From NCBI GenBank assembly GCA_947000775.1, contig CAMQGK010000516.1:496001-560000 (forward strand): 64,000 nt of DNA, given 5' to 3'. Numbering within the stretch: position 1 is the stretch's first letter; the number at the start of each line of letters is the position of its first letter. Below the pieces are notes generated by a model. That model saw only the letters and a program-made list of their open reading frames with translations. It was not told where the DNA came from and did not search any database. Positions 25,901 to 34,505 of this stretch are shown in pieces. The stretch is from Pterois miles. Its lineage: Eukaryota > Chordata > Actinopteri > Perciformes > Scorpaenidae. Position numbers and translations under genes: made by a program.

Positions 25901-26667
25901 TGTCACAGCCAAGGTTGTGATGACTATACTCAGCTCTAAAATAGGTACCGTGAAAGAAGAGAGGACACAGAGGCTTCACCAAGGAATCACTAGCAACTGC
26001 AGTCGGACCTTTAGTTTACCTTGAAAGTTAAGTGACTCATACAGCAAAGACGCCTGATTACTTTTCAGATTACCTGAGCTTATGTCAGGTAGTCTATTAA
26101 GTTACTTAAACACCCGATAGATTCTCTTAGATGCAGGGAATGCCAAACTCCATTTAAAGCAATTTTAGTAACTACCTTGCTTATCAATGAACGCTGACGG
26201 CCACTTTATAAAAAAAACAATGCCCCTTCGTTGATAGCTTATAAGCATATATGCGTATCGATGTATTTTAACGTGTACAGTAGCTGATTCATAGGATTCT
26301 TGCGTGCTGTTAGCATTAGCAACCTTAGCAACACCATTTTATATACAGACTGTGTTTCAATGATGTGGAACCGATCTACATTTACCTATTATATTTAATT
26401 TTACTTGTGTCAAATACATGCCGAATTGAAAACTATGCCAACCAGAGTTGTAATAAATGTTAACTTGTAATTTATGTGTTATGTATATTTACTGATAAGC
26501 AGGACATCATTAAACTATCAGAATTCTGAGGAGAGTTTGGCGTCACTTCATCTCCACACGGAGCTAATTCCTCTTACCCTATCATTTTGAGGCACTGTGA
26601 ATGTTTTATTGTTCTTGATAGACTTGAGCTTTATAGGGTCCGGTTCTTCCTCTCCTACGGTGTCCAT
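14266..26667 (-). CDS. cdk10: Cyclin-dependent kinase 10 (PISSLRE kinase)
   Basis: CDC2-like serine/threonine kinase that pairs with cyclin M (CCNQ) and acts on substrates such as ETS2. Minus-strand coding exons in order: 26667-26578, 25497-25425, 25315-25244, 23030-22928, 22231-22150, 21335-21268, 19565-19513, 19162-19093, 18857-18798, 17299-17176, 17090-16951, 14509-14457, 14360-14266; total 1083 nt, 360 aa plus stop, the human length. Visible motifs are the glycine loop GEGTYG, the lysine in VALKKV, the name-giving PISSLRE helix, HRDLKVSN split between exons 6 and 7, ADFG, the activation-loop MTPRVVTLWYRAPE, and the C-terminal lysine/arginine-rich tail ending SKRSKV. Intron 10 is only 85 bp. 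A 110-bp TG/CA microsatellite abuts the exon 11 donor. All donors are GT. No break was found in the reading frame. Confidence 0.96.
14695..15495 (-). mobile_element. MITE family 2 copy, interrupted by a SINE
   Basis: The flanks of the SINE together match the reverse complement of 37960-38500: 'ttttcaaagggccccttaac', 'cctattctaaaatggtgta' and 'tgtgatgatgttagtctcc'. The end 'gagacccacaa' is shared with 57297-57804. Lies downstream of exon 11 in cdk10 intron 11. Confidence 0.7.
14960..15282 (-). mobile_element. tRNA-derived SINE with LINE-like tail, copy 1
   Basis: On the minus strand it begins with the tRNA-like head 'ggcggcagtagctcagtc' (box A), has box B 'ggttcaagtcc', and ends 'ggggaaattcaat' (plus-strand sense) next to 'ctttattagtcccac'. 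Near-identical copies are at 34622-34980 and 48884-49190, and a truncated one at 61949-62100. The tail resembles the LINE tail at 58720-58760. Confidence 0.85.
16836..16948. repeat. (TG)n microsatellite at the cdk10 exon 11 donor
   Basis: About 55 TG units with one short interruption near 16894-16902. On the cdk10 strand this is a CA repeat beginning at intron position 3, so the donor reads CAG|GTACAC. Confidence 0.98.
17478..18091. mobile_element. MITE with 'AAAGGGATAGTT' inverted ends
   Basis: Left end 'aaagggatagttggagca' and right end 'cccaaactatcccttt' are inverted repeats. Further inside, 'gggttgtatgagg' pairs with 'cctcatacaaccc'. 614 bp, non-coding, in cdk10 intron 9. The left flank 'ggggttgtcaacctttt' resembles a hAT terminus, so this may be another nested insertion. 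Confidence 0.75.
20705..21085 (-). repeat. interspersed repeat with (AAT)n tail in cdk10 intron 6
   Basis: An (AAT)n tract (20708-20738) is followed by 'ctttatttgtatagcacctt' and, at the far end, 'tgttccagtctgggggcctt'. This is the 3' region of a common fish retroelement, read on the minus strand. No coding capacity; exact class unknown to me. Confidence 0.5.
21780..21970 (-). repeat. hAT-like element fragment, copy 2
   Basis: Shares 'gaggtatacagcttattaat' and 'cgatacccaaag' with the copy at 33567-34115, in the same orientation. Both termini are missing. In cdk10 intron 5. Confidence 0.6.
22315..22757 (+). repeat. paired intronic repeat, copy A (cdk10 intron 4)
   Basis: Shares order and sequence with 24610-25065: 'gtaagcaag', 'cttcgtatgcatgaaatctg', 'taacatctaacatca', 'aaattaagtattaa' and 'gatattttctgacag'. 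Same orientation. Non-coding, no clear termini. Confidence 0.65.
23282..24555 (-). mobile_element. Tc1-like transposon with transposase remnant
   Basis: Left end CAGTTAAGCCAGAAATATTT follows a TA (23280-23281). A minus-strand open stretch 24426-23893 (177 codons) reads as Tc1 transposase: HFWNRILWTDETKLNLYQND contains the first catalytic aspartate context, preceded by the helix-turn-helix region. The rest of the catalytic domain is frameshifted or deleted toward 23700. The right terminus lacks the expected partner of the left end, so it is truncated near 24555. In cdk10 intron 3. Confidence 0.85.
24610..25065 (+). repeat. paired intronic repeat, copy B (cdk10 intron 3)
   Basis: Partner of 22315-22757, with 'cttcatatgcataaaatctg', 'taacatccaacatca' and 'gatattttcttacag' in the same order. 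The two copies flank cdk10 exon 4 and the Tc1-like element. Confidence 0.65.
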
Positions 26668-26800
26668 TCTTTCATTTAAGATCCTCTTCAACCTCAAAAG
26701 ACGCCCGTTATGGCTTTAGCTCGACAGTCCGCAGCCCACTTAGATGGGCGCCGCCATTGTGTTTTGGTTGGGACCATCAACAGGACAATTGAGAGCTTTC
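26668..26800 (-). promoter_or_regulatory. cdk10 5' region with YY1-like motif
   Basis: Directly upstream of the cdk10 ATG. The plus strand 'gccgccattgtg' (26750-26761) reads as an AATGGCGGC YY1-type site on the gene strand. No TATA box was seen. Assignment is by motif only. Confidence 0.4.
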
Positions 26801-27194
26801 CCGGAGTTTGAACCGGCAGGGGACCCGCATATCAGCAACTGGGTGGTATTTCTCAAGTCCAATTTTGAGTTCTTCTTGGAAGACTGAAATAAAAGAAAAA
26901 TATGTTAATGAATGAACCACAGATGTAGTCACAATAGTCCTCACATTGAATGGCATGGAATATGGCTAAGTATTGTTATTAGAAGTACTAAGTGAGCAAG
27001 AAGTACGCATAGATGTAGTAGTAGCAGAAGCACTGACTTTAGATGTACTGAAGTGCTTAAAGGGCTTCTCCAGCAATTTAGTACTGTACGTCCATAAAGA
27101 TACCATAAAGATATTTTTAAAAGAATGGTCAAACTTGAAGCGGTAGGTCCAGCATCTGAGTATAAGTCAAGAGTCTTCTTAAGTCTTAAAGCTT

Positions 27195-28000
27195 CAATAG
27201 GCAGAAAGTTTTCAAACGGTCAAACAAGGCAGCGCTGAGCAATATTCTGTCACTGTAATGTCTTTTTCTCTCCTCAAATGTTTTCACAAACATCTTGTAG
27301 CTACTGTTTAGCTGTAAAATGAGAAAGTTTGCTCCAGCAGATGGGCGGTGCTTGGTATTTCCACAACTTTGTGTCAACATGGCTGTTGCGTCACAAGTTT
27401 CTTATTTTATAGCTAAACAGTAACTACAAGATTTCTCTGAAAACATTTAACCCTAGAACACTAACGTCGGGTGATTTTCACCCACACAATTCTTGTTATG
27501 TGATTTTCATTGTGTTGCCATTGTCTGAGTTTCATGGGTCCTTGGGTAGCTTCAGGCTGCTTACTGATGTTATTAATTGTATGTTTGTTTCCCTCCTCCC
27601 ATCTATGGTTTTTTCAAGAGGCATGCGTTCGGGTGATTTTCACCCGACTTTAGTGATAGAGAGTAACATATTTTACGGGTGGAATTTACCCGAACTGATA
27701 AAACTGCTTTTTATCAAGGATATTGTATTGGGTAAAATATACCCAACGTTAGTGATGGTGTGACTTATTTTAACGTTAGTGTTCTAGGGTTAAGGAGAGA
27801 AATGGGTATTAAAGTAAAAGATTTTATATATATTATAAAGTATATTTAAGATATACTTGATCACCACTGCCTAGTTTGACCGTTTAATCAGAGTTCATGA
27901 ATGACTGACAGCTGCTCAGAGATGACCAGGCTCCAGATCAGCTCTGATTAATTGTTTTCCTCCAGTCTGTGAAATCCTGCAGATGTCATAGTAGCATCAG
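27195..28000. mobile_element. MITE family 1 copy with foldback arms, interrupted by a piggyBac-type MITE
   Basis: The left arm 'catcttgtagctactgttta' and right arm 'taaacagtaactacaagat' form an inverted repeat around a short loop (about 27264-27440). Family sequence resumes after the inserted element with 'aaggagagaaatggg' and continues 'agtttgaccgtttaatcag'. Spacer between cdk10 and the spata33-like gene. Confidence 0.7.
27451..27789. mobile_element. piggyBac-type MITE with TTAA target duplication
   Basis: 339 bp bounded by TTAA (27447-27450 and 27790-27793). Terminal inverted repeats are CCCTAGAACACTAACG and its complement CGTTAGTGTTCTAGGG. Four internal short palindromes of GGGTGATTTTCACCC type occur near 27468, 27632, 27677 and 27728. 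No transposase. It sits inside a MITE family 1 copy. Confidence 0.9.
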
Positions 28001-28080
28001 AGGACACTGGAGGACACCGGAGGACACCGGAGGACATCGGAGGACACAGGAGGACATTGGAGGACACCGGAGCGCATTGG
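28001..28080. repeat. 10-bp minisatellite, 8 units
   Basis: Eight consecutive 10-bp units of consensus AGGACACCGG, with the last unit degenerate. Lies about 160 bp beyond the spata33-like stop codon, so possibly in its 3' untranslated region. Confidence 0.95.
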
Positions 28081-28239
28081 ACACATGCACAACTGTCAGG
28101 ATGTAGTGACAGTTTTAACAAAATAACTTTTTAAAATCATATTTGCTCCAATTACACCCACTGCAGAGTTGTTGCTGCTTTGTCTGATTATACCAAATGT
28201 TTCATTCCCATTTTACCTTCTGTGGCAGGGCATGTTGAG

Positions 28240-29524
28240 TTACTCTCTGGTCATTATTTTCTTCCCCACTGCAAAGGGTGTGGAAGAAGGCCTCCGCTCT
28301 TTGACAGCATCAGCTATTGTCACAGTGGATGGTGAGGCATAGATATCTTCTCGTGATGGAGCTGTGATGATGATGATAGGAAGACGTGGAGAGGAGACAG
28401 CTGAGTCTGACTCAGTGTTGGATTGTGATGGTGGGGGGCTCTCTGTAACCGAGAGGGGTATCAGAGGTGGAAGCTGGACACTGCTGACACCAAATACTAA
28501 CTATATATTACTATAATATTTACCCATTAAAACAGCTTCTTCTTATTTTAATTTTTACAATAAAGATGAGTGAACCCAATGAACTCATAAAATGTGCTCT
28601 TTAACTGTACACCATCTTCTTATTTAGCCTGATTTAATTCCTGTCTACTAAATTTAGTCATGGCAGTGATAAAAGAGTAAATAAAGGACAGGCATTGGCC
28701 TGGGACAGACCTGCAGTTCAGGTGAGGTACACCTGCTGACATAGAGGATTTCAAGTAATGTATATGTGCGTGTTGTGTGTGTATGTGTGCTGGTGTATGG
28801 ACACAGAGTTTATGCTTGGCATGAAGCTGAATGCCGTTTTTAAATTGGATTGTGCTAATTTCTTAAGAGTGTTAGGGCTGTGTGTATATCATATCACCAT
28901 TTATTATAATTAACAATGATCAACAACAATTAGGTATTTTAATATATTCAACTGCTCTGATAAAAAAACAACAGACATTTTACACTGCTGAACATAGTTG
29001 TTCCAAGTAGATGAGGGAGCTGAGACATAGTACAAACTAACATAATCATAAAAAGCTGCTTTGTTGGCATGGTTGTTACTAAAGGTGATCAGCATTATTT
29101 CCACAATAATAAAGACAGTTGGTTATCTGTACCTTCATCTCAGAGGACACATCTCATCGAACATTCATACATCTATAGATATTAAATACCAAATGAATTC
29201 TTAACTTGATGTTAATGAACCATGTACCATGGTTAATTAGAAATATTTACTGGAAGCAAAAATAAATACAAAATTCAAGTTATCAGGGTGGCAGGTCAGT
29301 AGACATAAAAATATACAGACCATGTACAGTTATACTGCCCCTGCACTTAAAGACCAACACAAACAAAATATTATAAAGAATCTGGATAAAACATGTTTTT
29401 ATTCGTAAAGCAGCAATGCTTAAATCCAAAACCAAACCAAGGCTTGATAATCTACTCATTTGAGTCATTTAAGGTCCAGTGTATTCATACCTGAATATTC
29501 CTTCTGACTTGCTCCTGCCCCCAT
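28240..29524 (-). CDS. spata33: Spermatogenesis-associated protein 33-like, calcineurin-docking protein
   Basis: Small two-exon gene found by splicing. Exon 1 is 29524-29491 (ATGGGGGCAGG..., donor GTATGA); exon 2 is 28442-28240, after a pyrimidine-rich acceptor ending TTACAG. The phases join exactly (34+203 nt) to give 78 residues plus stop. The N terminus MGAGASQKEYS fits an N-myristoylation signal (Gly2, Ser6). A serine/proline-rich stretch leads to PRLPIIIITAPSREDIY, whose PIIIIT matches the calcineurin-docking PxIxIT consensus; mouse SPATA33 binds calcineurin through a PQIIIT motif and tethers it to sperm mitochondria. The tail is basic and ends FAVGKKIMTRE. Position between cdk10 and chmp1a, and orientation with cdk10, match my recollection of mammalian SPATA33. 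The name rests on motif plus synteny, not on overall similarity. An extra exon inside the 1048-bp intron cannot be ruled out. Confidence 0.72.
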
Positions 29525-30025
29525 TAGGCTTCAGTCAGCTGTTGTACAGTCCTTACACGTCCACAGTGCTCACATTTTGTCCAGTCTATGCTACAGCTCA
29601 TTTAGTGTGAGTGTGCATTTAGAAGCCTGTGCTACATCAGAGGCTCCTGCTTTTGCCACTCCTTCCCTGTTTCCGTCACTCACTGTGTCTGGGTTACAGA
29701 CATTAATCCTGTGTAGCTGCTCACAGCAGTAATGCAAAGAGATACTGGATTTAAAGGGCAAGTGAGGATAACTAATATAAACTCTTGTTTTATTATGGAA
29801 AAACAAATTATTACTGTATATGTTGCCACCACATGATTACCTTAAACTAGAATACCAAAATGTATATTCTGCTGATGATACTGTTATATTGTCTCATTGT
29901 TTCACCATCTAATTTTTTATTGTATCTATTTATCTATTTAAAAATCATTTGCATTCTATTTATTGATTTGTTGGATTTGCTCTGGAGCTATCATTCACTA
30001 TACATTGTACTATGTATGACTATAC

Positions 30026-30285
30026 AGCAAACAAAAACATAAACACAACACTTTTTTTTTGCTCCCATTTTTTATGTGTTGAAGTCAAATATCTAAGACT
30101 TTTCTATGTAATCAAAATGCCTATTTCTCTCAAATATTGTTCACAAATTTGTCTTAATCTGTGTTAGTGAGCACTTCGACAAAATAATCCATCCACCTCA
30201 CAGGTGTGGCAGATTAAGATTCTGATTAGACAACATGATTATCGCACAGGCGTGCCTTAGGCTGTTCACAATAAAAATGAATGAT
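30026..30285 (-). mobile_element. solo terminal fragment of a Tc1-like element
   Basis: Matches the reverse complement of 45060-45310: 'gttgaagtcaaatatctaag', 'atccatccacctcacaggtg' and 'taggctgttcacaa'. Only one end is present, with no transposase. Confidence 0.75.
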
Positions 30286-31401
30286 GAAGAATATGAAATG
30301 TGATAATGAATATAGACTTCTTCCAGAAACTGTGTACTTGACCTCTGGGAACGCTAATGGTGGGACTCAAATCACAGCCAGCCTGGTTAAGCTCACTAGA
30401 TAACAACTCAATATGGTCCCGACCAGATGAAGTTTTATGAGTTACAGGTCAACAGGTCAAATACTTGGTCTTTCTCTTGCAGAGAAGTGGTGAAACACAG
30501 ACACATTATGGAGGCAGAACAATCTAATTCTAACTTTACAATGTACATGAATTGATGTGTTATACCTCACTAACGTGTTCTAGTGGCAGGAAGTTGTTGA
30601 CATAAATTCAACCAAAGCAAGTTAAAATAGTTGTAGGCTGTAGACCAAAACCTTCTCTTTTATGCTAATCATTTGATGATATCTGGTTGCATCAGTATTT
30701 TCACATGTGTATCTTATACACATATTATATGTGATCATAAACATAAAACTGGGTGCACACTAATGCCTAGTTAATCTTATATTTGATATATATTTAATCT
30801 AGTTGAAGTGTATTACACCATTTTATGTTGATTGTGAACCATACATAAATTGACTCATTTTATTACGCTTGCTCAGAACATATAGAATTCATTTCATGAT
30901 AATCAACTCTGTTTACAAGTTTCATCTGTGTTACGTAATTGTTTGATTCATTTTAATTCAGTTAATCAAGTTTTATTCAGTGGTTGATGTCTTGTGTTTG
31001 TACAGTATTTTAAAGAGACGAAGCCCAGATTTCAAATATTGAAGAATTAATCACACTGAAACAAGTTAATTAGTTTAATCTAACAAAGGAAGTCTAACGA
31101 AAGAATCAGAATAGTTTTTTGATGGGAGGAGAATCCTTTTCTCCTGATAAAGAAAATTTCCAGGGACACAGGCTTGCCATCGTGAGGACTCAACTTCTGA
31201 AGAAATGGCACAGAGGAAGCTCCGGATTATGTTGATGAATGTCCCTGATAAGCTTGGGGTCTATGATGTTCTTAGTTGAGACCCACGATCTTTCCTCTGG
31301 TCCATAATCCTTCCCAGTCCACAAGGTAGTGGTGACCCCAACTCTGACAATGAACCACCAGAAGTCATTTAAAAGTGAAAGCCGGGCCACCGTCAGTGAT
31401 C

Positions 31402-31419
31402 GGGGGGGGGGGGGGGGGG
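31402..31419. repeat. G18 homopolymer
   Basis: Eighteen consecutive G on the plus strand inside the gypsy remnant. Its length is likely unreliable in any assembly. Confidence 0.9.
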
Positions 31420-31568
31420 ACCAAAGAACTTTCTTTCACTGGTTTGAGTCATCCCACATGGAAAGTGTATACGTATGGACCTGGGGAGCCACAACCTTAC
31501 TGCCACCGGTTTTACCACCTGCGAAATGGGAAAAGGTCCGACAAAACGAGGAGCCAACTTCAGTGACT

Positions 31569-31570
31569 TA

Positions 31571-31611
<41 letters not shown>
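31569..31611. repeat. (ATT)n microsatellite
   Basis: About 14 ATT units within the gypsy remnant. It encodes the polyasparagine run seen in one frame. Confidence 0.95.
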
Positions 31612-32094
31612 TCCACCTGTCAGCACTGACTCCTATCGATGAATACCACAAAAGGAGGTAACATCTTTTAATGGGATCTGTGCTTATTTTAGTATTGCAC
31701 AGAAGTATGTTAATATTTTAGTGCGTGCGTCCATCACCGGCCCTCCGGAAGTGCTATACTTCAGTGAGATGAGGGGAAAATGTGGGATAGATAGGGGGAG
31801 ATAAGATGGGTAGGGAAGGGTACATCCTATGAATGTGAGGTGCTGATTTATACCCACCAACCAGTAACCCATGAGAAAAAAACAGAAGGGAGAAAGTTAA
31901 ATCGTCAGAGATCACGAGTGATAGAGTGCATGAAGTGCGTGAGTCCAGTGTAAAGTTCGAAGAAGCACATTTTTGCGGGTCCCATTAGTTCTCAACAATG
32001 GGACTCGACAGGTGCTGGCAGGCCCTGAACCCAATCATGCATGTGTTATTGACACCGAAGCCCAGAGCAGCTGTTGTAACTAAACCTGGGCAAA

Positions 32095-32312
32095 CTGGTC
32101 AAGCGCCCCACCCCATCCCAGGGTATGAGAGCACCAAGGAGGCAACACCCAGATAGCCATCAGAGCCGCCGGGCCGCACGCACACCCAGATGCCCAGAGG
32201 AGGCAGCGGCCGAGACCCCCCGGGGCACCCCGAACAGGGCCAGGGGGCACGGGGCACGAGGGCCCACCCGCCACCCAACACCCAGCCCCGACAACCCCAC
32301 CACCCACCCCCA
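32095..32312. repeat. GC-rich, C-skewed block, probably repeat-derived
   Basis: About 215 bp, strongly GC-rich and C-rich on the plus strand ('gcacgcacacccagatgccc', 'gaggaggcagcggccgag'), standing out from AT-rich flanks. It resembles a recurrent GC-rich fish repeat I have seen near LINE 5' ends. The open frames through it look compositional. About 0.9 kb upstream of chmp1a. Confidence 0.45.
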
Positions 32313-33046
32313 CACTAATCGTCAGCCATTAATAATTTTGTGTGCATTTTTGGCAAGTTGAGGCTCTGGACTTTTATGAACTCCTCTTTAGCTTTAACCC
32401 GATTTGTTTAAATTTTGTCAGTACTATCTAAAGACCTTTGCGATGAAAAGTTATTAAAAGTTTGAGCTGTAGTGCTAGGGCATGGCTTGGAGTGGCGTGG
32501 TGGAGGATATACAAGATTCGCCATTAAACAACAAGCTATTGTAAATCGACTGAACTTTAATTGTAACTTATTCTTGAATGTTAATTAAAGAATTCAACAA
32601 AATATATATCAACACCTCTTAAAATATCTCATCTGGTCAATCTTTCTCTTCAGAAATTATTTCTTTTTCATGAGCTCCTCTCTCGCTGGATGTTTCTCAG
32701 TCTCGTCTTGGCAGAGCATCTTTTTCACCTTTTTTCCTCCTCTAAATAGCTTAACAAATAAAGACATATCTGATGCTGGCTGTGACACAAATGACAGATT
32801 AAATCACAGAGTCAAGGTCAGACTCTGGCCATGCTCTGAATAATTGTACGGTTTATATACTGCCTGTAACCTGGAGACCACTTTCAAAATAATATAGGCG
32901 CTATATCTAGTAAAAAAGGCAAAGGCATGGCAGGCTCAGAGTGTTAGTGTGAACCATTGTGAATCACAGACATTTAGACTCCACACTCACTCCACGCTAC
33001 GTGATGGCGTAAAAACCACTTCGTAGTTTACCAACCGCCAAAAGCA

Positions 33047-33079
33047 CCAATGAGAAGAAGAGGAATTCTGATCACGTGA
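33047..33079 (+). promoter_or_regulatory. chmp1a promoter elements: CCAAT box and CLEAR/E-box
   Basis: CCAAT at 33047-33051 and the palindrome TCACGTGA at 33072-33079 (inside GATCACGTGAC), 126 bp upstream of the chmp1a ATG. TCACGTGA fits the CLEAR motif bound by TFEB/TFE3, and also USF/MITF E-boxes. No TATA box was seen. Confidence 0.5.
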
Positions 33080-33204
33080 CTATTTTTGGACCAGGAAGTG
33101 TGCGTCAATCCACTTTAGTCTACATCAAAACAAACCAAGACGATACTGTTGGGGAGCTGAAAATTGTTTTTCCTGTGATCACCTGGAGTCACATTCGTCC
33201 TGAC

Positions 33205-34474
33205 ATGGAGGGTATGACGTGTTTTAACCGCTTAACGGTCCATATTTATAGGCGTTGCCTCTGTTTTCAGCAATATCACAAATCCAGTGACAGATAGCTA
33301 CCATTAGCTTGTTAGCATGGGTGGGTGGTTAGCTAGGTTAGCTGTCAGACCTGTTTTATTTTCAGTTCATTCGTTTATCATTATCTAACTGTAATTTTGC
33401 TTTTGGTATGATGTAACAGCTTGTCTTACTGGCACTGTATCGTATCCTAACAAATGATTGTTATATCGGGAATGTCACACTCCTCTCCGAATTTGATTAG
33501 TGTAGCCTCGACAAACTTAGACACTTACAGACACTTTCTGAGGTTTCCTGATGTGTTCACTCTTTTTATGGATGCACCAATACCGATGCTGGATCAGATA
33601 TCAGGTCGATACTGACTCAGATAGCTGTGTCAGATATTGGTGGCAGTGGGACCGATCTATTCTCTTCTATGTTTATATACTATATACATCACAGACTGGA
33701 ATTTAAATTCCTGTTTAACTTTTGACCAACTTGGTTTACACGTGTTTATTAATTCCTGTTCATTTTGAAGATGTTTTTACGAGGTTGCTACGATTAGTAT
33801 GATTTATTATTTTAATAATAAATTGCAATTCAGTAAATGCATATCTATATTATACATTTTATATATTTATATTTTATTATATCAATAATATATTATATAT
33901 CTGTATTTATTTGTTATGTTTAGTTTCATAAAGTTAAAAAAGCAATGTTTAATTCCAGCCTGATAAAAGAATGATGGCATACGTCTATGCAGTGAGACAT
34001 ACAGCTTAATAACTAAACACTGGTATTGGATTGATACTTGGTATTAGCCGATACCCAAAGCTCAGGTATCAATATCAGTATTGGGACAGAAAAAGTCAGA
34101 TCAGTACATCCCTACTCTTTTTACTGTATTGGTTGTTTGCATTTTGATGGTGTTTTGGTTTGTATTTGACGGCATTTTCCTTTATGATTTTATGGTACAA
34201 AAACTTATGCTGTTTCATGCTTTGCATTTGTTGCAGTTTTTGGACAATATGTATCAAGTTTGTTTTGTCAAACAGCATTAAGGGCTCCCACAAACATTTG
34301 AAGGCCTAAGTTGTACATTTCCAAGAGGGAGCTGTCTGTGTCAGGATTAGGCCAAGACATGAGAAAATTTGATAATTAAGGTCATAACCAGATGAAGGGT
34401 TTCTACAGTTACTGCTGGAAATGATGTATGGAGTTTGCCAGAAGTAAAATTTGTCTCCTTACTTTTCCAGTCTG

Positions 34475-34505
<31 letters not shown>

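Larger units (their letters stand above)
31180..31640 (-). pseudogene. Ty3/gypsy retrotransposon integrase C-terminus with chromodomain, decayed
   Basis: Minus-strand frames read SLKLAPRFVGPFPISQVV (31580-31530 region), then, in another frame, a chromodomain-like YGPEERSWVSTKNIIDPKLI. These are typical of chromovirus-type gypsy integrase ends in fish. The pieces lie in different frames, with a (TTA)n expansion at 31569-31611 and a G18 run at 31402-31419 breaking the order. No LTRs were identified. Inactive remnant in the spacer between spata33 and chmp1a. Confidence 0.75.

Noticed and set aside
27500..27763. 87-codon frame inside the piggyBac-type MITE
   Set aside because: Spans most of a 339-bp non-autonomous element and shows no transposase motif.
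28001..28080. CRISPR-like regular repeats
   Set aside because: Contiguous 10-bp units without spacers in an animal genome: a minisatellite.
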